From the NCBI RefSeq assembly GCF_000526215.1, contig NZ_JAFQ01000004.1, positions 6,758,001-6,822,000 on the forward strand: a stretch of DNA of 64,000 bases, in the 5' to 3' direction. Positions within the stretch are counted from its first letter, which is position 1. Each line of letters opens with the position of its first letter. A program made the position numbers and the translations under genes. The notes under the pieces are model-generated. The model searched no databases, was not told where the DNA came from, and saw nothing but the letters and a program-made list of their open reading frames with translations. Shown one piece after another: positions 35,156 through 43,639 of the stretch. The DNA is from Nocardia sp. BMG51109 (GTDB lineage: Bacteria; Actinomycetota; Actinomycetes; Mycobacteriales; Mycobacteriaceae).

Positions 35156-38032
35156 TCAGTTCCGGCCGCATGGGCTGCCGATGCTCGATCCCGCAAGATA
35201 CCGGTCGCGCTCACCATCGGTCATCTCGTCGCCCGCAACAGCACAGAGGACGTCGCGCCAGGAGTCGACGCCGGCGATCCACCGGTCGATCCCGCCCGGG
35301 CCCACGGTGACGACGGTTCCGTTCGGCCCGGGGACCAGCTGGGTCAGCCCGGTGGTGGAGGTGCCGGCCGAGGTCGTGGTCGAGAGCGCCCAGGCGGTGG
35401 CCAACTCGCCGCTGGTGGTGTCCCAGAACAGCAAACTCGGCGCCCCTTCCCACTGCGCGTCCTGAACGAGAAATCGCCCGTCGGCGCTGAATGCCACGTT
35501 TGTCGTGTTGCTTTGCAACCGGCCCCCGAACGACCGTGAAGCGGATTGTCCGTCGCTGCGCAACAGCGTGATCCGGCCGTCGCCATCGACCACCGCGGCC
35601 ATCGAACCGTCCCCGCTGATCGCTACTTGACGCGGCTCGCTCACATCGTCGGCGATCTCGAGGGTGCGAACGTTGCGGAAGTTGCCCGAACCGTCGGCAC
35701 GCCAGATTCCGACGACCCGATCCGATGTGCCGGCGCGAGTGCCGTACAGGACGACGGCGCTACGGTCGACGCTCACAGCCCAGTAGATTGCGTTGTTCGC
35801 CGCAAGACTCGAAAGTTCTATCTCGTCGCCGAAGCGCTGGGTGATCTCGCCGGTCTCGGCGTCGATGACCACCATCTGCAACTCCTCGGTGACGGCAAGC
35901 ACATGGCGATCATCCGGTAGGAAGCCGAGTACCTGCTTCAACGGCACCGGCGACAAGGGAGGCCGTCCCGCGGTGGTGTCGATGCGAGCGCCCGTCGCTC
36001 CGTCCCACAGGCTCGGCTGCCCATCCGCCACGACTGCGAGGCGTGCGCCGCCGGAGTCCGCCGCGACCGAGTTGCCGGAATGCCAGCCGTCGGGAACATT
36101 CAGCGAAAACGGGAGCACAGTGCGCTTGCGACCGACGACCAGGTCCCAGACCTCCGTCCCGCTCTCGTTGGTCACCAACGCGATTCGTCCATCCGAACTG
36201 GCGACCGACAACCTGTCGGTGACGAGCCTGATGTAGTTGTTGGTATCCTTGGGCGTAACGACCGTCAGCCCACCGTCTTCGGTGATGAAAGCAGCGACCC
36301 CGCCGTCAGCCGATAGGGCGGCCGATACCACCGAATGTTGTTGATTGAGTTCGATCGGCTCTCCGATAGGTTCCAGGTTGCCGTCGTATACCGCGAGGCG
36401 GCCGGCGAGCGATCCCGCAGTGACAGCGTTGCCGGAAGCCGACATGGCCAGCCCGTTGCCCACGACGTCAGGTGCCGCACGGGAATTCAGTCGCCGATTC
36501 GCTGCCAAGTCCCAGATCTCGATCACGTCGTCCGCCAGCACGACAGCGCGCTCACCCGACTGGTCGACCTTCGCGACACCATTCTGAAATTGAGGAAATG
36601 GGGCCGGTTCGCTCCAGGTACGTGCCGTGATATCGAAAGTCCGTCGTCGCCCGGTATTGGGACTCGCGACGATCAGGCGTCGACCGTCAGCACTGAAAGT
36701 CAAGGCCGGATACGAACCTCCAATGCGCCACGCGCCGATCTCCGCGCCCGACGCGGTGTCCCAGACCGCCACATGGGCCGGGTCCGTCGGATTCTCGCGT
36801 GCCGCCGCTATGAACCGCCCGTCGGACGACACCGCGATCGAAGTAACTTCGGCCCCGAACTCGATGCTTCTGACAACAGAACGCGACGCTACGTCCCAGA
36901 CCTCGATCGTGTTGTAGTCCGCGAGCACGAGCCGTGCGCCGTCCGGTGTGAGAGTCATGTCACCGGAAGGGAGCGTCTGTCGTGGGAGGCGCGCGGATTC
37001 CTTGCCCGCGGACAGGTCGACGACATGAATACCGGGATCTTCCAGAGCGTCGTGTACAGAGTAGTAAGCGAGAGTCCCGCCGCCACCACTCACAGCAACC
37101 TCGTTGGCCGCGGGCGACGTCGGCCCGTGCATGTCGCTGACACGTGTCGCCCAGCTACCCAGGTATTGCCGCACGTGCCGGTTCGTTTGCACCAGCGTGC
37201 CGAGCGCGGCGATCGCGTCTCGGGTCGGTTCCAACTCGTACCCGTACAAGGCGAGCTGCGCGGCCAGTCGGGGCTCGGTGCCGGCCAGTGCCTGCGCCCG
37301 GCCCGCCAGAACCTGAGAGGTGGCCACACGGGCCTGATGACGCGCCGAGTTCCGCTGCTGCCACGCAACGACACCCGCGACGAGCGCAAGCACGAGCAGC
37401 ACGCTCAGCGCGACGACCGCTGCGCGCCTGATTCGCGCCGCGAGTCGGTGCTCACGAATGTCGGCGTTGTCGAGTTCGTCCATCGGGCGGCCGTGCACCG
37501 GCGCCGCGAGCCGGCACACGGCCGTGCGAAACCCGACGTTGCGCAAGGACAATTCGGTGTCGCGCAGCCCGTCACCGAGCACCACCCACAGCGGTTCCTC
37601 CGCGAACCAGCCATCGAGCTGCCGTGGCAGCGCGGTGGTACGCGACCAGTCGAATCCACTGCCGCGCCACTCGATGGTGCCCGCGGTGAGGACGATCAGG
37701 AACGTGTCCGGAGTTCGGTTCCGCTGCCAGTATGCGATCTCCTGTTGCACCCAAGGCGAATTCGCAGCTTCGGGCGATGCCATCAGCACGAAGAATCGCG
37801 ACTGTCGAAGCGCTTGTTCGATCGTGTTCCACAGTTGCGGGTTCGCCGACAAGCTCGTGTCGTCTCGAAACACTCGCAGCGCACGCACCTGGTGCCACCG
37901 CTTCGCCAGTCGATGCATCCCGTGCTGCACGGCCGCCGCCACCTCGCGATCCCTCGCGTGGCTGTACGAGATGAAGGCGTCGTACGGGTATTCAGCCTGT
38001 CTCAGAACGGATTTCGCGGCGTAAGACAACAC
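35156..38032 (-). CDS. TIR-transmembrane-WD40-like propeller protein
   Basis: This intact 958-residue paralogue of the protein at 30872-33686 has a TIR domain (15-150; YDAFISYSHARD, FRDDTSLSANP, Glu98 in WVQQEIAYW), the shared signature APVHGRPMDELDNAD (178-192), a single transmembrane helix (203-224), a long helix with paired short repeats, and then about 700 residues of WD40-like blades (for example MTLTPDGARLVLADYNTIEVWD). It ends with a Cys motif (WRDVLCAVAGDEM). The TIR keeps the Glu used by NAD-cleaving TIRs. GTG 38032 has GGGAGGG 4 nt upstream; the longer frame upstream is non-coding in style. Probable role: membrane-anchored TIR with a propeller sensor. Confidence 0.8.
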   Translation of the reverse strand: MLSYAAKSVLRQAEYPYDAFISYSHARDREVAAAVQHGMHRLAKRWHQVRALRVFRDDTSLSANPQLWNTIEQALRQSRFFVLMASPEAANSPWVQQEIAYWQRNRTPDTFLIVLTAGTIEWRGSGFDWSRTTALPRQLDGWFAEEPLWVVLGDGLRDTELSLRNVGFRTAVCRLAAPVHGRPMDELDNADIREHRLAARIRRAAVVALSVLLVLALVAGVVAWQQRNSARHQARVATSQVLAGRAQALAGTEPRLAAQLALYGYELEPTRDAIAALGTLVQTNRHVRQYLGSWATRVSDMHGPTSPAANEVAVSGGGGTLAYYSVHDALEDPGIHVVDLSAGKESARLPRQTLPSGDMTLTPDGARLVLADYNTIEVWDVASRSVVRSIEFGAEVTSIAVSSDGRFIAAARENPTDPAHVAVWDTASGAEIGAWRIGGSYPALTFSADGRRLIVASPNTGRRRTFDITARTWSEPAPFPQFQNGVAKVDQSGERAVVLADDVIEIWDLAANRRLNSRAAPDVVGNGLAMSASGNAVTAGSLAGRLAVYDGNLEPIGEPIELNQQHSVVSAALSADGGVAAFITEDGGLTVVTPKDTNNYIRLVTDRLSVASSDGRIALVTNESGTEVWDLVVGRKRTVLPFSLNVPDGWHSGNSVAADSGGARLAVVADGQPSLWDGATGARIDTTAGRPPLSPVPLKQVLGFLPDDRHVLAVTEELQMVVIDAETGEITQRFGDEIELSSLAANNAIYWAVSVDRSAVVLYGTRAGTSDRVVGIWRADGSGNFRNVRTLEIADDVSEPRQVAISGDGSMAAVVDGDGRITLLRSDGQSASRSFGGRLQSNTTNVAFSADGRFLVQDAQWEGAPSLLFWDTTSGELATAWALSTTTSAGTSTTGLTQLVPGPNGTVVTVGPGGIDRWIAGVDSWRDVLCAVAGDEMTDGERDRYLAGSSIGSPCGRN

Positions 38033-38603
38033 GGTTCCCTCCCATGCGCGAACGGCCAGCATACCGTCGTACCACGGATCAGGGGCCGTGACGACACTCC
38101 GCGGCCGAAGTATCGTCCAGGCGTACTCGAACGGGCCCGGAGGTTCACCGATACGCGCCGACGACCGCCTGCCGACGGATTCGCCTGTGCGACAACCGTC
38201 TCGAGCGCGCGCCGCCGGCCCTACTGATCGGCAGGCGCCGCCGTCACCACACTCGGTCTCCGGGTCGCCCCGGGAGCCTCGGCCGCCGCACGAGGCCTCC
38301 GGAATTTTTCCGGTCGATCGGCGCGGGTCGGCATCGGCGCCGATTGCCGCACGATATCCGAACGTTCGTCGCTGCACTCCGGGCGAGACATCTCCCCCGG
38401 CCGAGCGGGGCCGACTCGTCCAGCGAGAAATGCGCTGGGGACAGGGTTTTCCGTGACCCTCCACCGGCATTTTTACGGCACGCTAATTGTTACGGTCATA
38501 TTTCCAATGCATTGCCGTGGGGGCCTGCGAGGCGTAAACCTTTCACTATCCACTCCATTGGCGCAGGGGACACGAATCACCCAGCGAAGCAGGAGAATTC
38601 GAC
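38033..38603. other. 571-nt divergent region upstream of TIR-WD40 and coiled-coil genes
   Basis: No gene is supported here. The 3' part, about 38465-38530, is AT-richer (TTTTTACGGC, TTGTTACGGTCATATT) and probably holds the promoter of the coiled-coil/DUF3467 operon. AGGAG 10 nt before 38604 is that operon's ribosome-binding site. Confidence 0.5.
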
Positions 38604-39098
38604 ATGGCACAAGATTCCGAAACGATGCGCGCGGACACCCCGACCAGCCGCGATATCGAGGAACTCCGCATCAACGTCGGCGAGGCCCGCCAGGAGGCGC
38701 AGAGCGCGCGTCAGTACGCCCAGCAGGCCCAGAACCTCGCCCGGCAGGTCCAGCAACAGGCGCGTCAGGTCCAGCACCAGGCACACTCGGCGCAGAACGA
38801 GGCCAATCAGGCCAACCAGCAGGCACAGCAGGCGCGTCAGCAGGCCGTGCAGGCGCAGAACCAGGCGCAGCAGGCGCAGAACGAAGCGGACCGGGCACAG
38901 AGCCAGGCTCAGCAGGCACAGAGCGAGGCCAATCTGTCTCAGCAGCGGGCACAGACGGTGCAGAACCAGGCGGACGAGGCCAACCAGCTCGCCCAGCAGG
39001 CCGACGACCAGGCCAACCGTGCCCAGGACAACTCGAGCCGGTGGGAACAGCAGGTACAACAGCTCCGGCAGCAGAATCGGCAGGTCCAGGCCCGCTAG
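38604..39098 (+). CDS. Ala/Gln-rich heptad coiled-coil protein
   Basis: This 164-residue protein is almost entirely a 7-residue-repeat coiled coil of the pattern Q-A-x-x-A-Q (for example QAQNQAQQAQNEADRAQ). Ala at the core positions and Gln outside favour tight, Alacoil-like packing. There is a short acidic N-terminal segment (about 1-20), no transmembrane helix and no Cys. AGGAG precedes the ATG. It is the first of three codirectional genes with the DUF3467 gene and a 62-codon gene. Function unknown; repeats of this kind can arise by unequal exchange, so homology to other Ala/Gln coiled coils would be weak evidence. Confidence 0.75.
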   Translation: MAQDSETMRADTPTSRDIEELRINVGEARQEAQSARQYAQQAQNLARQVQQQARQVQHQAHSAQNEANQANQQAQQARQQAVQAQNQAQQAQNEADRAQSQAQQAQSEANLSQQRAQTVQNQADEANQLAQQADDQANRAQDNSSRWEQQVQQLRQQNRQVQAR

Positions 39099-39166
39099 AC
39101 ATTCCGTGCGGCACCGGAGGGCCACTATCGGCGTGGCCCTTTCGGCCGTCGGCGACAGGCGTGCCG

Positions 39167-39475
39167 ATGAGTGATGAAACTCCGCCTCCCGTCAACGTCG
39201 AGGTGGTCGTGCCCGAGGAAATGATCGTCGGGGTGTACGCCAACGGTTTCACGTGCTGGTACAACCGAACGGATTTCACCCTCGATTTCATTGTGCACCT
39301 GCCGATCGATCCCGATGTCGACGCGGAAGGCCGGCCGGTGATGCGGCAAGCGGTACAGGTCGTTTCGCGCGTGAAATTCCCGCCCGCGATGATTTTCCGC
39401 CTGATGCAGACCTTGAATGACAGCATGAGCAACTACGAGCAACAATTCGGCGCGATAATACCGCTCGGCGAGTAG
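39167..39475 (+). CDS. DUF3467 family protein
   Basis: This 102-residue protein matches DUF3467. It has YANGFTCWYNRTDFTLDFIV in the first half, VVSRVKFPPAMIFRLMQTL in the middle, and a final helix with YEQQFGAIIP, the usual NYEx-FG ending. The family is small, cytosolic and of unknown function, occurring in scattered bacteria. The ATG at 39167 is the first plausible start after the coiled-coil gene, 68 nt downstream. A 62-codon gene starts 9 nt after its stop, which suggests one operon. Confidence 0.8.
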   Translation: MSDETPPPVNVEVVVPEEMIVGVYANGFTCWYNRTDFTLDFIVHLPIDPDVDAEGRPVMRQAVQVVSRVKFPPAMIFRLMQTLNDSMSNYEQQFGAIIPLGE

Positions 39476-39484
39476 GAGAAGGTA

Positions 39485-39673
39485 ATGATCGTTTCCAGCG
39501 GAATCAGAATGCTGTCCGGCGATCCCGAGGACTGGATCGTCATCACCGACCCCGTGGTGCGCTATCGCCCCGATCGGGTCAAGGGCTGCCGCTACCACAT
39601 CACCACCTCGGTTCCGAAGGCCGGCAACGACTCCGGGTCCGGCGTGCCGCCCGCACCGGGCACCGGGCGCTGA
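39485..39673 (+). CDS. Small hypothetical protein following DUF3467
   Basis: This 62-residue protein starts 9 nt after the DUF3467 stop with GGAGAAGG just upstream, so it is probably translated. It has a hydrophobic DPEDWIVITDPVVRYRPDR core, one Cys and a Gly/Pro/Ser-rich tail. I recognise no family. Its stop codon TGA is also the first base pairs of a hairpin that probably ends the operon. Confidence 0.6.
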   Translation: MIVSSGIRMLSGDPEDWIVITDPVVRYRPDRVKGCRYHITTSVPKAGNDSGSGVPPAPGTGR

Positions 39674-39698
39674 CGGACGGCCCCGCCCCGGTCCGTCA
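39671..39698. terminator. Hairpin between converging operons
   Basis: TGACGGAC at 39671-39678 pairs with GTCCGTCA at 39691-39698, with further GC pairing in the loop. The left arm contains the TGA stop of the 62-codon gene, and amn ends 4 nt beyond the right arm, so it can serve both directions. Confidence 0.65.
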
Positions 39699-39701
39699 CC
39701 G

Positions 39702-41171
39702 TCAGCGGAACGGTGGCTCGTTGAACGTGCGCAGCTTCCGGGAGTGCAGGCTGTCGCCCTCCGAGCGCAGCAGTTCCACCGCGCGGATGCCGATCTGCAG
39801 ATGTTCGGACACCGTGCCCTCGTAGAAGCGGTTGGCCTGGCCGGGCAGCTTGATCTCGCCGTGCAGCGGCTTGTCCGAGACGCACAGCAGCGTCCCGTAG
39901 GGCACGCGGAACCGGTAACCCTGTGCCGCGATGGTCGCGCTCTCCATATCCACCGCGACCGCCCGGCTCAGGCCGAACCGCTGCGCCGACGCCGAATAGC
40001 GCAGTTCCCAGTTGCGGTCGTCGGTGGTGACCACGGTGCCGGTGCGCAGCCGCTCCTTGACGGCCTCGCCAGGCATGGCGCTCACCTGCTTCGTCGCGTC
40101 GTAGAGGGCGCGCTGCACCTCGGCGATGCTGGGGATCGGAATATCCGGCGGCAGTACCGGATCCAGCACGTGATCGTCGCGCAGGTAGGCGTGGGCGAGC
40201 ACGTAGTCGCCGATCTCCTGGCTCTCCCGCAGCCCGCCGCAGTGGCCGATCATCAGCCACGCGTGCGGGCGCAGCACGGCCAGGTGATCGCACATGTTCT
40301 TGGCGTTCGCGGGACCGACGCCGATGTTCACCAGCGTGATCCCCCGGCCGGTGGACGACATCAGATGCCAGGCAGGCATCTGATGTTTCTTCCACGCGCC
40401 GTCGGCCACCGTCGATTCCCGGTCGCTGGTCTGCGGGGTGATCACGGTGCCACCGGCGCAGGACAGCGCGTCGTACGGGCTGTCCGGGTCGGCGATCAGA
40501 TCGCCGGCCCAGCGCACGAACTCGTCGACATAGCGGGTGTAGTTGGTGAACAGCACGAACGGCTGGAAATGCTCGACGGGTGTGCCGGTGTAGTGCCGCA
40601 GCCGCGCCAGCGAGAAGTCGGTGCGCAGCGCGTCGAAATGGCTCAGCGGCAGCGGGCCGCTGGTGTCGATCACGCCGTCGGCGATCTCGTCGCCGACGTC
40701 GGCGAGGTCGGTGGTCGGGAAGTATTTCGCCAGATCGGCGCTCATCGACCGGTCCAGCCCGAGTTCGGCGCCGTCGATCACGTAGGGGAACGGGATCTCC
40801 TGCTGCGACGGACCGACCTCGATGTGCACGTCGTAGTCCTCGAGGATCACCGTCAGCTGTTCGGCCAGGTAGCGGCGCAGCAGCGCCGGGCGGGTGATCG
40901 TGGTGCGGTAGGTGCCCGGCCGGGTCAGCCGGCCCCAGGCCCGCGACCGGTTCTTCGGCTGTGCCCGGCCGTCCCAGCTCAGGCGCAGCTCCGGATAGAC
41001 GAAGGCGCCGGCGTCGCGGGCCGGGCCGGCGGGCACCGTGCCGTTGTCGACGAAATCGCGCACCGCTGCGCGCAGCGCGTGGATCGACCGGTCGTACCGG
41101 GACTCCAGTTCGTCCAGCGTCGCCTCGACCGCGACCACCGTCACCGTGCGCCGCTCGGGAGCGCCCGTCAT
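39702..41171 (-). CDS. amn: AMP nucleosidase
   Basis: This 489-residue enzyme hydrolyses AMP to adenine and ribose 5-phosphate. The N-terminal domain carries the Amn-specific stretches LSWDGRAQPKNRSRAWGRLT and TRYVDEFVRWA, and the C-terminal half is a nucleoside-phosphorylase fold with LVNIGVGPANAKNMCDHLA and VDMESATIAAQGYRFRVPYG, where the Glu binds the ribose. The ATG at 41171 overlaps the stop of the upstream molybdo-oxidoreductase gene by 4 nt, so the two are translationally coupled. The coupling of a purine nucleosidase to a molybdoenzyme is unexpected. It lies just beyond the TIR/SLOG island but on the other side of a terminator. Confidence 0.93.
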   Translation of the reverse strand: MTGAPERRTVTVVAVEATLDELESRYDRSIHALRAAVRDFVDNGTVPAGPARDAGAFVYPELRLSWDGRAQPKNRSRAWGRLTRPGTYRTTITRPALLRRYLAEQLTVILEDYDVHIEVGPSQQEIPFPYVIDGAELGLDRSMSADLAKYFPTTDLADVGDEIADGVIDTSGPLPLSHFDALRTDFSLARLRHYTGTPVEHFQPFVLFTNYTRYVDEFVRWAGDLIADPDSPYDALSCAGGTVITPQTSDRESTVADGAWKKHQMPAWHLMSSTGRGITLVNIGVGPANAKNMCDHLAVLRPHAWLMIGHCGGLRESQEIGDYVLAHAYLRDDHVLDPVLPPDIPIPSIAEVQRALYDATKQVSAMPGEAVKERLRTGTVVTTDDRNWELRYSASAQRFGLSRAVAVDMESATIAAQGYRFRVPYGTLLCVSDKPLHGEIKLPGQANRFYEGTVSEHLQIGIRAVELLRSEGDSLHSRKLRTFNEPPFR

Positions 41172-43477
41172 GACCGGCCGCTCCCCCGCCCCGGTTCCAC
41201 GATTTCCGGTGGCCGCAGCACCGAAAGTTCGGGCGGCTCACCGCGATACGCCTCGATCTGCACCAGCGCCAGCTGGCCGGTGCAGCCCTGGCTCAGCGTC
41301 GAGGACGGCACGTCGGCGGTCAGCGCGTTCGGGTTGCCGTGGCGGCACCGGCTCGGATCCGCCGGATCCGGGTCGTACCAGGCGCCGGTGGACAGCTGGG
41401 CGACCGAGGGCCGCACCGCGGCGTCGACGACCAGGCCGGCCAGGCAGGAACCGCGGTCGTTGAACAGGCGCACGATGTCGCCGTCGCGCAGGCCGCGCGC
41501 CGCCGCGTCGTCGGGGTGCAGCCGAACCGGCTCGCGCCCACCGATTTTCGCCGACAGGCTGTGCGCGCCCACATCGAGCTGACTGTGCAGCTTGGTGCGC
41601 GGCTGGTTGGCGACCAGCTGGATAGGGTACCGCGCCGCCGCCGGACCGCCCAGCCATTCCTCGGGCTCGAGCCAGACCGGGTGGCCCGGGCAGTCGTCGT
41701 AGCCGAACCCCGCGATGGTCTCGGAGAAGATCTCGACCCGGCCGGTGGGCGTGGCCAGCGGGTGCGCGTCGGGATCGGCGCGGAAATCGGCGAACACCAC
41801 CTGCGCCGGGTCGGCCACCGGCAGTTCGACGCCCTCGCCCGCCCAGAACTCGTCGAAATCGGGCATCGGCCGGCCGCCCTCGGCGAGTCCGGCCCGCCAC
41901 CGGCCGTACAGGTGCCGCAGCCACTCGCCGACGGTGCGGCCCTCGGTGAATTCCTTGTCGACGCCGAGCTTTTCGGACAGGTCGGCGAAGATCGCGTAGT
42001 CGTCGCGGGCCTCGCCGTGCGGGCGGGTCAGCGCCGGCATCGGAAAGAACATCCGGTCGTTGTCGCCGGCGCCGAAATCGTCGCGCTCGATCGACATCGT
42101 CGCCGGCAGCACGATATCGGCGTGCCGCGCGGTGGCTGTCCAGAATCCGTCGTGCACGACCACCGTCTCGGGGCGGGCGAACGCCCGGCGCAGCCGGGCC
42201 AGATCCTGATGGTGGTGGAACGGGTTGCCGCCGGCCCAGTAGACCAGCTTGATGTCGGGGTACGTCAGCTCGAGGCCGTTGTAGCGGTAGGGCGCACCGG
42301 GATTCAGCAGCATGTCGGCGATGCGGGCGACGGGGATGAACGTCTCGACGCCGTTGGCGCCCTGCGGCAGGTGCGGTACCCGCAGCTGCCGGGTGGGCTC
42401 GCCGACATTGGCCGCCGAACCGTAGCCGTGGCCGAATCCGCCGCCGGGCAGGCCGATCTGGCCGAGCATGGCCGCCAGCACCACACCCAGCCACAGCGGC
42501 TGCTCGCCGTACCGCGCCCGCTGCAACGACCAGCTGACCGTCACCAGCGTGCGGGAGGCGGCCATCTCGCGGGCCAGCCCCCGGATCCGGTCGGCCGGTA
42601 CGCCCGTGATCGCCTCGGCCCAGGCCGGATCCTTGACGATTCCGTCGGTCTCGCCGCGCAGGTACCGGGCGAACCGGTCGAAGCCCACGGTGTAGCGATC
42701 CAGAAAGCCGGTGTCGGCCAGGCCCTCCGCGTCCAGCACCTGGGCCAGCGCCAGCATCAGCGCGGCGTCGGTGTTCGGCCGCGGCGCGAGCCACTCCGAC
42801 AGCGCGACATCCGGTGTGTCGTCGCGCAGCGGGGCGACCGACACGAAACGGCAGCCCCGCTCCTGCGCGGCCGCCACCCAGCTGCGCGCGTTGTGCCGCG
42901 ACACACCGCCGGGCCCGACCGCGGCGTTCTTCGGCGACAGCCCGCCGAACGCGACCACCAGCTCGGTGTGCTCGGCCAGCACCGACTTCGCGGTGCAGTG
43001 GCCCAGCAGCCAGTACAGGTCGCCGAGGACATACGGCAGCAGCACCGTCGAGGTGCCCAGGCTGTAGCTGTTGACATGCCGGACGTAGCCGCCCAGGCAG
43101 TTCAGGAAGCGATGCACCTGGCTCTGCGCGTGATGGAACCGCCCGGCGCTGGCCCAGCCGTAGGAACCGGCGTACACCGACTCCGGGCCGGACTCGTCGT
43201 ACACCCGGCGCAACTCCCCCGACAGCAGATCGAGCGCCCGCTCCCAGGACACCGGCACGAACGGCTCCTCGCCGCGCCGGGGCGCGCCCGGGCCGTGCTC
43301 GAGCCAGCCCTGCCGCACGTACGGGCGATCGACGCGGGTCGGATGATGCTGAGCGGAGGCGACATTCTCGATCAACGGCATCGGCTCCGGATCGCCGCGC
43401 CACGGCCGCACCTCCGTGAGCCGCTCGCCGTCGCCGACGGCCTCGAACGCGCCCCAGTGCGTCAGATGCGTCGTCAT
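41168..43477 (-). CDS. Molybdopterin oxidoreductase, biotin/DMSO sulfoxide reductase type
   Basis: This 769-residue bis-MGD enzyme is of the BisC/TorA/DMSO-reductase branch. It lacks the N-terminal Cys motif of Fe-S-containing relatives and has NSYSLGTSTVLLP near 136-148, where a Ser is the usual molybdenum ligand. HDGFWTATARHADIVLPATM and RDGDIVRLFNDRG are common to the family. There is no Tat signal, so it is probably a cytosolic sulfoxide or N-oxide reductase; the sulfoxide substrate is not fixed. It is upstream of amn with a 4-nt overlap. No partner cytochrome or chaperone gene is adjacent. Confidence 0.88.
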   Translation of the reverse strand: MTTHLTHWGAFEAVGDGERLTEVRPWRGDPEPMPLIENVASAQHHPTRVDRPYVRQGWLEHGPGAPRRGEEPFVPVSWERALDLLSGELRRVYDESGPESVYAGSYGWASAGRFHHAQSQVHRFLNCLGGYVRHVNSYSLGTSTVLLPYVLGDLYWLLGHCTAKSVLAEHTELVVAFGGLSPKNAAVGPGGVSRHNARSWVAAAQERGCRFVSVAPLRDDTPDVALSEWLAPRPNTDAALMLALAQVLDAEGLADTGFLDRYTVGFDRFARYLRGETDGIVKDPAWAEAITGVPADRIRGLAREMAASRTLVTVSWSLQRARYGEQPLWLGVVLAAMLGQIGLPGGGFGHGYGSAANVGEPTRQLRVPHLPQGANGVETFIPVARIADMLLNPGAPYRYNGLELTYPDIKLVYWAGGNPFHHHQDLARLRRAFARPETVVVHDGFWTATARHADIVLPATMSIERDDFGAGDNDRMFFPMPALTRPHGEARDDYAIFADLSEKLGVDKEFTEGRTVGEWLRHLYGRWRAGLAEGGRPMPDFDEFWAGEGVELPVADPAQVVFADFRADPDAHPLATPTGRVEIFSETIAGFGYDDCPGHPVWLEPEEWLGGPAAARYPIQLVANQPRTKLHSQLDVGAHSLSAKIGGREPVRLHPDDAAARGLRDGDIVRLFNDRGSCLAGLVVDAAVRPSVAQLSTGAWYDPDPADPSRCRHGNPNALTADVPSSTLSQGCTGQLALVQIEAYRGEPPELSVLRPPEIVEPGRGSGRS

Positions 43478-43639
43478 GAGTCCACCGTAACGCCCGGCAC
43501 CGACAAGGGAGGCCGCCCGTGCGCCCCCGAATGGACACTCGACCAGCTAGGCTCTCCGCGGCGACACCACCCGAGCGACCACCCGGTCCGGCACCCGCCC
43601 GGCGTCGCCCGACCCGCACCCGAAACGCAGAGGAGTCCG

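Noticed and set aside
41339..43630. Very long + strand ORF opposite the molybdo-oxidoreductase
   Set aside because: It is an antisense shadow of the bisC-like gene in GC-rich DNA; only its end, from 43640, is the GH1 A gene.
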